Source: Kiritimatiellia bacterium
GTDB lineage: Bacteria > Verrucomicrobiota > Kiritimatiellia > UBA8416 > SLMC01
Length of the DNA: 7,826 nucleotides
Reading direction: 5' to 3'
Assembly: GCA_007133745.1 (NCBI GenBank)
Contig: SLMC01000043.1
Span: forward strand, 1 to 7,826
Made by a program: the position numbers and the translations under genes. How positions within the stretch are numbered: the stretch's first letter is position 1; the number at the start of each line of letters is the position of its first letter. Of this stretch, positions 1 to 4,870 are shown piece by piece. The notes under the pieces are model-generated. The model ran no database searches. It was not told the DNA's origin and was given only the letters and a program-made list of their open reading frames with translations.

Positions 1-102
1 GAAGAGGATGCGCCCGGGACCGTCCGAATGTACGTCCTACGGTGTGCAGGCGGAAGACGAGAAGGGCGACGAGAGATGGGCTGAGGTGTGTGTTGTTCGC
101 AC

Positions 103-112
103 GATCATGATC
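103..112. promoter_or_regulatory. perfect 10-bp palindrome, possible operator
   Basis: GATCATGATC is a perfect inverted repeat about 40 bases before the carboxypeptidase start. It lies in the only non-coding stretch in front of that gene, where an operator would be expected. It also holds two GATC sites, so methylation is another possibility. No regulator is encoded nearby and I cannot match the site to a known factor. A chance palindrome of this length is possible. Confidence 0.3.
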
Positions 113-120
113 TGTAATTG

Positions 121-134
121 CGGGCGCAAGCCCG
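121..134 (+). promoter_or_regulatory. GC hairpin with GCAA tetraloop just before the RBS
   Basis: CGGGC (121-125) pairs perfectly with GCCCG (130-134) around a GCAA loop, which is a GNRA tetraloop and very stable in RNA. It ends seven bases before the GAGGAG ribosome binding site, so it would sit in the 5' leader of the carboxypeptidase mRNA if transcription starts upstream. It could protect the 5' end or affect initiation. It also shares the CGGGC/GCCCG core of the hairpins at 2846-2930, so it may instead be a degenerate copy of that repeat family. Confidence 0.35.
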
Positions 135-140
135 TCTTAA

Positions 141-146
141 GAGGAG
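141..146 (+). promoter_or_regulatory. ribosome binding site of the M14 carboxypeptidase gene
   Basis: GAGGAG lies six bases before the ATG at 153. An in-frame TAA at 138-140 rules out any earlier start in this frame, so this site and the ATG at 153 define the N-terminus. Confidence 0.8.
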
Positions 147-152
147 AGCGAT

Positions 153-1283
153 ATGAAAACGCTGCCGGATGCCGGGTTTCCCGGCGGAAACATTGCGGTC
201 GAGTCGGTCGAGGGGAACGCAATTCGGGTCAAGCCGGATTTGCGCGATACGGAAGGCGTTTGGTTTTACTGGTGTTTTCGCATGCAAGCGGCGGCGGACT
301 CTGTTTATCGATTCGTGTTCGACCGCCGTGTGATTGGCGTGCGCGGGCCGGGCGTTAGCCTGGACGGCGGCATGACGTGGCGCTGGCTTGGGGCGGACGC
401 TGTTGACGGGAACACCTTTGCCTATACGTTTCCTGGAGAAAATCGCGATGTTCGGTTCAGTTTCGGCATGCCCTATCAGCAGTCGGATTTGGAACGGTTC
501 ATGGCCGGCCTGCGCAACGACGAGCGGGTTGCGGCCGAGACGCTGTGTTCCAGTCGCAAGGGCCGGGCGGTCGAGCGGGTTCGGTTCGGGCGGCTTGATG
601 GAGGCGCGGCGTTTCGCGCGCTGTTGACCTGTCGGCATCATGCCTGTGAAATGATGGCGAATTACGCGTTGGAAGGCATCATGATCGAGACGTTGTCCGA
701 TTCCGAGGACGGGCGCTGGCTCCAGCGTCATGTCGAATTCGCGGCTGTTCCGTTCGTGGACAAGGACGGCGTGGAAGACGGCGATCAGGGCAAGAATCGG
801 CGGCCTCACGATCACGGGCAGGATTACGGGCTGGACACGGTGTATCCGGAACCGGCGGCGTTGCGCGTATGGACGGAGGGTTGGCTGGACGGTCGGCCCG
901 CAGTGGCGCTCGATCTCCATTGTCCGGGTCCGCGCGGAAATTTTCACGAGTCGGTTCTGTTTCCTTGTCGAGTCCGTTCGCCGGAGAACTGGGCGCGCAT
1001 GGCTCCGTTTTTCGCTGCTTTGGAAAAGGGGCAATCGGGCGTACTGGCTTATCGGCGATCCGACGGGGAGGATTTTTTCACATGGGACGGCAAGCCGTAC
1101 CGGCCGCCCGAGCGGCTGCGCGGCTTTTCGCCTTGGGCCGAGACCTTGCCGGGCATGCGTTTCGCCGCGCCACTGGAAATTCCCTATGCCAATGCGAACG
1201 GTCGCGAAGTCAATCAGGAGACCGCGCGCGCATTCGGCCGCGATCTAGCCCGCGCGTTGTGCAGGTCGCTGTCGGCGGACTGA
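153..1283 (+). CDS. M14 family zinc carboxypeptidase, cytosolic CCP-like
   Basis: This is a predicted zinc metallocarboxypeptidase of 376 residues that would remove C-terminal residues from peptides or proteins; the substrate is unknown. Residues 1 to about 115 look like the N-terminal beta-sandwich domain of cytosolic carboxypeptidases, ending in a conserved-looking MPYQQSDLE stretch (106-114). The catalytic domain follows. H163 and E166 (in RHHACE) and H256 (in DLH) are the expected zinc ligands, N215-R216 fits the substrate carboxylate-binding Asn-Arg pair, and E342 (in PLEIPYAN) fits the catalytic glutamate. All key residues are therefore present. There is no signal peptide or membrane segment, so it is probably cytoplasmic. 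The start is fixed by a strong Shine-Dalgarno sequence and an in-frame stop just upstream. The gene stands alone on the plus strand and converges on fabF. Eukaryotic relatives trim polyglutamate or tubulin tails; the role of bacterial members is poorly defined, so no substrate is claimed. Confidence 0.85.
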   Translation: MKTLPDAGFPGGNIAVESVEGNAIRVKPDLRDTEGVWFYWCFRMQAAADSVYRFVFDRRVIGVRGPGVSLDGGMTWRWLGADAVDGNTFAYTFPGENRDVRFSFGMPYQQSDLERFMAGLRNDERVAAETLCSSRKGRAVERVRFGRLDGGAAFRALLTCRHHACEMMANYALEGIMIETLSDSEDGRWLQRHVEFAAVPFVDKDGVEDGDQGKNRRPHDHGQDYGLDTVYPEPAALRVWTEGWLDGRPAVALDLHCPGPRGNFHESVLFPCRVRSPENWARMAPFFAALEKGQSGVLAYRRSDGEDFFTWDGKPYRPPERLRGFSPWAETLPGMRFAAPLEIPYANANGREVNQETARAFGRDLARALCRSLSAD

Positions 1284-1352
1284 AAGTCCACCGTACGTTC
1301 CACAGTACAGATGATGGGTTATCAGCTTAAGTAAATGCTTGTCCCAGAGAAA

Positions 1353-1377
1353 CAGGTTTCAGTGTTCAGGTTTCAGG
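1353..1377. repeat. degenerate 7-base tandem repeat (CAGGTTT/CAGTGTT)
   Basis: Three heptamers follow in register: CAGGTTT at 1353-1359, CAGTGTT at 1360-1366 and CAGGTTT again at 1367-1373, then a partial CAGG. The tract lies in the gap between the convergent carboxypeptidase and fabF genes. A second heptamer tract with a different sequence is at 3735-3764. Function is unknown; short intergenic heptamer repeats are known in several phyla, for example the STRR repeats of cyanobacteria. Confidence 0.65.
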
Positions 1378-1418
1378 AGAAGCAAAAACATTGAGGCACA
1401 GCATGTTCGGCCTTCTTG

Positions 1419-1452
1419 AGCGCGCCGGAAGAAAAATGGGTGGGCGCTTTTT
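1419..1452 (+). terminator. possible Rho-independent terminator after the carboxypeptidase gene
   Basis: AGCGC plus CC (1419-1426, one bulged G at 1424) pairs with GGGCGCT (1442-1448) around a 15-base loop, and the T of the last pair begins a run of five Ts. The T-run follows the stem only on the plus strand, so it would stop transcripts coming from the carboxypeptidase gene. Against it are the 135 bases from that gene's stop codon, the bulge and the large loop. Confidence 0.35.
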
Positions 1453-1503
1453 CATATCGTGGCATGGGCGTCCAAAATGGCAATTCATTTTTGCGCGGGC
1501 CCC

Positions 1504-2754
1504 TTACGGGCGATAACGTCTGAAGGCGAGCACGGCGTTGTAGCCGCCGAACCCGAAGCTGTTTTTCAGGGCGACATCGGTTTGGATCGGGGTTGCTTCG
1601 CGACCGACGAGCGGTATGGCGCATTCGGGGTCGTGGTTTTCGAGGTTGGGGTTGGGCGGAACCATGCCCTGTTCCAGGGCCAGAATCGCAACGAGGCTTT
1701 CCATGGCTCCGGCGGCGCCGAGCAGGTGGCCGAAAAACGATTTGCTTGAAGCGACCAGCAGACGGTCGGTCGCGTCGCCCAGCGCTAGGCGGATGGATTG
1801 GCTTTCGCAGGCGTCGTTGGCTTTGGTGGCTGTTCCGTGCGCGTTGATGTAGCCGACCTCGCCCGGATCGAGTTGGGCGTCGGCGAGGGCGGCCCGGATC
1901 GCGACCGCCTGGCCTTGCGGATCGGGGCGCGTGATGTGGCCGGCGTCGGACGATTCGCCGAACCCGCAGAGTTCCGCGCGGATGCGCGCGCCGCGCGCTT
2001 GCGCGCTGTCCAGAGATTCCAGCACGAGCATGGCGGCGCCTTCGCCCAGCACGAATCCGTCGCGTTTCGAGTCGAACGGGCGGCAGGCCGTGGCGGGATC
2101 GGGGTTTTTCGACATCACGCCCAGATTGTTCCATGCGGAGAAGGCGGATGGAACAAACGCCGATTCGGCGCCGCCGCACAGCGCCTGGTCGGCGTAGCCG
2201 TGCCGGACCATGCGGAAGGCTGTGCCGATGGCCGAGGTCGAAGACGTGCAGGCGGAGACGACCGCGTAGTTGGCTCCGGTCAGGGCGAACTGCATGGAGA
2301 TTTGCGCGCTGATCGCGTTGAGCATGCTGCGCGGTATGGTCGTGGGGCGCGGCCCGCGCGGGCCGGATTTGAAAAAGCTCTCGTAACTGTCTTGAATGAC
2401 ATGCGAAGGGCCGTTGGCGGTACCGACAATGGCGGGGATCGGCAAGGGCGGGAATGGCGGAGCGGCACAGGCGTCCCGAAGTCCGGCCCGGGTCAAAGCC
2501 TGAAAGGCGGCGGCCAAAGCCATGGCCGTGACGCGATCGCTGCTGGCGGGAATGAACGGGGGCAATGCGTCGGCCAGGTCCGCATCGTCGATTTCGGCGC
2601 CGCAGACGGTCTTGAAATCCGCCGTATCCAGCGAGGCGATCGCGCGAACCCCTGTCTTGCCAGCCAGCATGTTGGTCCAGAAAACATCTTCATCCGAGCC
2701 TGTTGGGCCGACAAGGCCCATGCCCGTAACAACAACTCTACGCGTCTTATTCAT
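1504..2754 (-). CDS. fabF: beta-ketoacyl-ACP synthase II (KAS II)
   Basis: This thiolase-fold condensing enzyme of 416 residues is close to the usual FabF length. It joins malonyl-ACP to an acyl chain with loss of CO2, the elongation step of type II fatty-acid synthesis in the cytoplasm. The family N-terminus RRVVVTGMG is present. The Cys-His-His catalytic set is intact: C169 in SACTSST, H306 in NAHGTAT and H343 in FFGHLLGAAGA. K338 and the gatekeeper loop NSFGFGG (398-404) are also in place. The stretch after H306 reads KANDACE, and FFGH replaces the MTGH common in FabF, so this may be a subgroup member rather than the housekeeping enzyme. The start has an AGGAGG (2765-2770 on the plus-strand numbering) ten bases upstream. 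It follows the fabG-like gene in the same direction after 185 bases, with no acpP between. A role in another acyl or polyene pathway cannot be excluded. Confidence 0.93.
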   Translation of the reverse strand: MNKTRRVVVTGMGLVGPTGSDEDVFWTNMLAGKTGVRAIASLDTADFKTVCGAEIDDADLADALPPFIPASSDRVTAMALAAAFQALTRAGLRDACAAPPFPPLPIPAIVGTANGPSHVIQDSYESFFKSGPRGPRPTTIPRSMLNAISAQISMQFALTGANYAVVSACTSSTSAIGTAFRMVRHGYADQALCGGAESAFVPSAFSAWNNLGVMSKNPDPATACRPFDSKRDGFVLGEGAAMLVLESLDSAQARGARIRAELCGFGESSDAGHITRPDPQGQAVAIRAALADAQLDPGEVGYINAHGTATKANDACESQSIRLALGDATDRLLVASSKSFFGHLLGAAGAMESLVAILALEQGMVPPNPNLENHDPECAIPLVGREATPIQTDVALKNSFGFGGYNAVLAFRRYRP

Positions 2755-2764
2755 GCGGTCTTTG

Positions 2765-2770
2765 CCTCCT
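2765..2770 (-). promoter_or_regulatory. strong Shine-Dalgarno of fabF
   Basis: The minus strand reads AGGAGG ten bases before the fabF ATG. It is the strongest Shine-Dalgarno among the minus-strand genes. It suggests fabF is translated independently of the fabG-like gene, which ends 185 bases upstream. Confidence 0.75.
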
Positions 2771-2845
2771 GCCCCGTTTAGCGTCTCATGGGCGACATCT
2801 GACGTTCAATGTGGGATGTCCACCTTCTTTTGGTCCGAACATATC

Positions 2846-2930
2846 GTGCTCGGGCATCATGCCCGCGGTTCTTGTTCCATGGGCGGGACGCCCATGCCAC
2901 TCAAGCGTGGCACGGGCATCTTGCCCGTGG
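2846..2930. repeat. cluster of REP-like palindromes between fabG and fabF
   Basis: Four perfect hairpins lie almost end to end. CGGGCA (2851-2856) pairs with TGCCCG (2860-2865). CATGGGCG (2878-2885) pairs with CGCCCATG (2889-2896). GCCAC pairs with GTGGC around a TCAAGC loop at 2896-2911, sharing end bases with its neighbours. CACGGGCA (2911-2918) pairs with TGCCCGTG (2922-2929). Stems are 5 to 8 pairs with loops of 3 to 6 bases. The GGGCA/TGCCC core recurs, which is typical of dispersed REP-type elements rather than a single terminator. Read as protein, such elements give chance peptides like TGKMPVP and MGVPPM, which I recall as a common spurious annotation. On the mRNA it would fold strongly after the fabG stop codon and could protect or attenuate the transcript. 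Confidence 0.8.
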
Positions 2931-2939
2931 TTTTCGACT

Positions 2940-3680
2940 TTACATTCTCAACCCGCCGTTGACATGCAGGGTTTGACCGACGATATAGGCGGCGTTGTCG
3001 GACAGCAGAAAGGCGGCGGCTTCGGCTATTTCTTCCGGGCGTCCGAACCTGCCCATCGGGATGGGCAGTCCGGTTCGCATGGTCTGCGACAGCGTGGCGG
3101 TCATGTCGGTTTCGATCATGCCGGGCGACAGGGCGTTGACGCGAATGCCGAACCGGGCGGCTTCGAAGGCCATGCTTTGCGTCAGGCTGACGAGCGCGGC
3201 CTTGGCGGCGGCGTAATCGGCGCCCATCCATTGGCCGGGTCCATGGGCGGCCAAAGAGGCGATATTGACGATGGCGCCGCCTTGTTGCGCGCGCATGGGG
3301 CCGTACACGGTTTGCGATGCGAGCAGGGCGGCTTCGACATTGAGCGCGAATGTTCGGCGCCATCCGTCCAGTGTCAGGCCGCGGAAGGCGCGCGCCTTGC
3401 CGCCGCCGGCGTTGTTGACCAGGCCGTCGATTCTACCGGCGCGAGTCGTAAAGGTTTCCGTCGCCCGAATGGCCTGGAGGGGATCGCTGAAATCCGCCGC
3501 GATGGGAATGGCGTTGTCGGCGTTTCCTGCGAGTTCGGAGCAGAGGGCGCGGACGACGGATTCGTCTCGGCCATGGATGCCGACGACGGCGCCGCGTTCC
3601 AGCAGATGGCGGGCGATGGCGCGTCCAATGCCGCGGGTGGAGCCGGTAATCAAGATGGCTTTGCCGTCAAAGCGGTCCAT
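2940..3680 (-). CDS. fabG: short-chain dehydrogenase/reductase, FabG-like 3-oxoacyl-ACP reductase
   Basis: This classical SDR has 246 residues, the usual FabG length. The likely reaction is NADPH-dependent reduction of 3-oxoacyl-ACP to 3-hydroxyacyl-ACP. The Rossmann glycine motif TGSTRGIG (12-19) opens the protein, and R38 after the second strand favours NADP(H). D63 and NNAG (89-92) follow. The catalytic tetrad is complete: N114, S142, Y156 and K160 in YAAAK. SPGMIETD (185-192) and the C-terminal GQTLHVNGG match FabG proteins. The Shine-Dalgarno is weak (AGG about seven bases upstream of the ATG), but the start fits the family N-terminus. It is followed by fabF on the same strand, which supports a fatty-acid role. 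SDRs vary widely in substrate, so another ketone reductase remains possible. Confidence 0.88.
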   Translation of the reverse strand: MDRFDGKAILITGSTRGIGRAIARHLLERGAVVGIHGRDESVVRALCSELAGNADNAIPIAADFSDPLQAIRATETFTTRAGRIDGLVNNAGGGKARAFRGLTLDGWRRTFALNVEAALLASQTVYGPMRAQQGGAIVNIASLAAHGPGQWMGADYAAAKAALVSLTQSMAFEAARFGIRVNALSPGMIETDMTATLSQTMRTGLPIPMGRFGRPEEIAEAAAFLLSDNAAYIVGQTLHVNGGLRM

Positions 3681-3734
3681 GGTTCGCCTAAGCCTAGATT
3701 CGGCAGTTCAGCGTCCCTTTCTGTCGTATTGAAC

Positions 3735-3764
3735 TGATTACTGATCACCGATCACTGGCCACTG
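3735..3764. repeat. degenerate 7-base tandem repeat (YGRYYAC)
   Basis: Four heptamers follow in register: TGATTAC (3735-3741), TGATCAC (3742-3748), then CGATCAC and TGGCCAC (to 3762), plus a partial TG. All fit YGRYYAC. The tract begins 12 bases beyond the pilT stop codon and fills a third of the 95-base gap before the fabG-like gene. Its sequence differs from the tract at 1353-1377 but the 7-base period is the same. Confidence 0.65.
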
Positions 3765-3775
3765 CTCTTTTTAGG

Positions 3776-4867
3776 CTAAGTGGCCAGGATGCGCTTGCCT
3801 TCGTCGAGGAAGATGCCTTGCAGATTCATGCGCAGCGATTCAGGGTTGGTCGCGAAGCGCATGCCTTCCTCTTCGGAGACGGCGCCGCTTTTGATGTGGT
3901 CGTAGATGGACTGGTTGAAAGTTTGCATGCCGTCGTCCCGACCGGTTTCGATGGCGGCGGCGAGAATGTCGAGTTTGTTTTTTTCCAGCAGCTTGCGGAC
4001 GGTCGAGGTGTTGATCATAATTTCGACGGCGGGAATGGCCGTGCCCTTCGTATCGGGGATAAGCCGTTGGCAGACGATCGCATGGAGGTTGGCGGCGATG
4101 GAGAGCCGGATTTGGTCGTGATCTTCGGACGGAAAGACGTCCAGCATGCGGGGAATGGCAAGGTCGGCGGTACCCGCGTGGAGGGTGGAGAGCACCAGAT
4201 GTCCGGTTTCGGCGGCCAGCAGCGAAATCATGATGCTTTGCTTGTCGCGCATTTCGCCGATGAGAATGACATCGGGATCCTGTCGCATCAGGCGCTTCAG
4301 CGCGTCTTCGAAGGACAGGGTGTCCAGCCCGACTTCGCGTTGCGAGATGACCGACTGATCGTCCACGAACGTGTATTCGATGGGGTCCTCCACCGTGATG
4401 ATGCGACGCCGTTGCGTCCGGTTGATTTCACCGAGAATGGCGGCCAGGGTGGTGGATTTGCCGCTGCCGGTTGTCCCGGACAGCAGGATGATGCCGCGAT
4501 GCACATGCGCCAGTTTTTCGAGTTGGGGCGGCAGTCGCAATTCCTCGAAGGTTGGAATGTCGGCGTTCACCAGCCGCATGGCGATGGCGGGTACGCCTTT
4601 CGACATGAAAATGTTGACGCGAAAGCGTCCGACCGCCTCTTCGACCATGGAGAAGTCCGCTTCATGGGTTTGCGTGAAGCTGTCCACGAGATAGGGGGGA
4701 AGGATATCGGCGATGATCGTGTCCAGGTATTCCGGCGAAAGCTGTTCGAATCCGCTTTCCGTCAGATTGCCGTGAATGCGGAAAAACGGCTCCTGGTTGG
4801 CTTTGATGTGCACGTCGGAGGCTTTGCGGGAGACCGCGTTTTCAAGCAATTCCTTGAGAATGGACAT
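3776..4867 (-). CDS. pilT: PilT/PilU-type type IV pilus ATPase
   Basis: This is a hexameric-type secretion ATPase of 363 residues, normal length for PilT/PilU. The family powers retraction of type IV pili (twitching motility, DNA uptake, adhesion) at the inner-membrane base of the machine. Residues 1 to about 100 form the N-terminal PAS-like domain (ASDVHI at 16-21). Walker A is GTTGSGKST (131-139), the Asp box is ITVEDPIEYTF (157-167), Walker B is DVILIGEMRD (199-208) with E205, and the His box is TGHLVLSTLHAG (221-232). ATPase function is therefore expected. The AIRNLIRE retraction motif of canonical PilT is replaced by TVRKLLEK (288-295), and the stretch from residue 309, GRDDGMQTFNQS, resembles PilU-like or PilT2 proteins, so the exact paralogue is uncertain. 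Its ATG lies three bases after the gyrA stop, with its Shine-Dalgarno inside the gyrA end. No other pilus gene is in the window. Confidence 0.93.
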   Translation of the reverse strand: MSILKELLENAVSRKASDVHIKANQEPFFRIHGNLTESGFEQLSPEYLDTIIADILPPYLVDSFTQTHEADFSMVEEAVGRFRVNIFMSKGVPAIAMRLVNADIPTFEELRLPPQLEKLAHVHRGIILLSGTTGSGKSTTLAAILGEINRTQRRRIITVEDPIEYTFVDDQSVISQREVGLDTLSFEDALKRLMRQDPDVILIGEMRDKQSIMISLLAAETGHLVLSTLHAGTADLAIPRMLDVFPSEDHDQIRLSIAANLHAIVCQRLIPDTKGTAIPAVEIMINTSTVRKLLEKNKLDILAAAIETGRDDGMQTFNQSIYDHIKSGAVSEEEGMRFATNPESLRMNLQGIFLDEGKRILAT

Positions 4868-4870
4868 AGT

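Noticed and set aside
93..118. Possible promoter: TTGTTC and TGTAAT upstream of the carboxypeptidase gene
   Set aside because: The spacing is 14 bases instead of about 17 and the -35 match is poor; the predicted start would fall in the hairpin at 121-134.
8..358. Plus-strand open frame of 116 codons overlapping the carboxypeptidase start
   Set aside because: It lacks a Shine-Dalgarno and family features, and overlaps a well-supported gene in another frame.
105..1034. Long minus-strand open frame opposite the carboxypeptidase gene
   Set aside because: Arg/Pro/His-rich translation typical of a GC-rich antisense shadow; the plus-strand frame has a complete M14 active site.
1474..1491. AAAATG/CATTTT inverted repeat as a fabF terminator
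   Set aside because: The stem is AT-rich and only 6 pairs, and no T-run follows on the minus strand.
1798..2781. Long plus-strand open frame opposite fabF
   Set aside because: Low-complexity Gly/Arg/Ala-rich shadow of fabF, which carries a complete catalytic set.
2857..3363. Minus-strand open frame ending in TGKMPVP and MGVPPM peptides
   Set aside because: It is the fabG gene in a wrong frame running into the palindromic repeats; these peptides are translations of the repeats.
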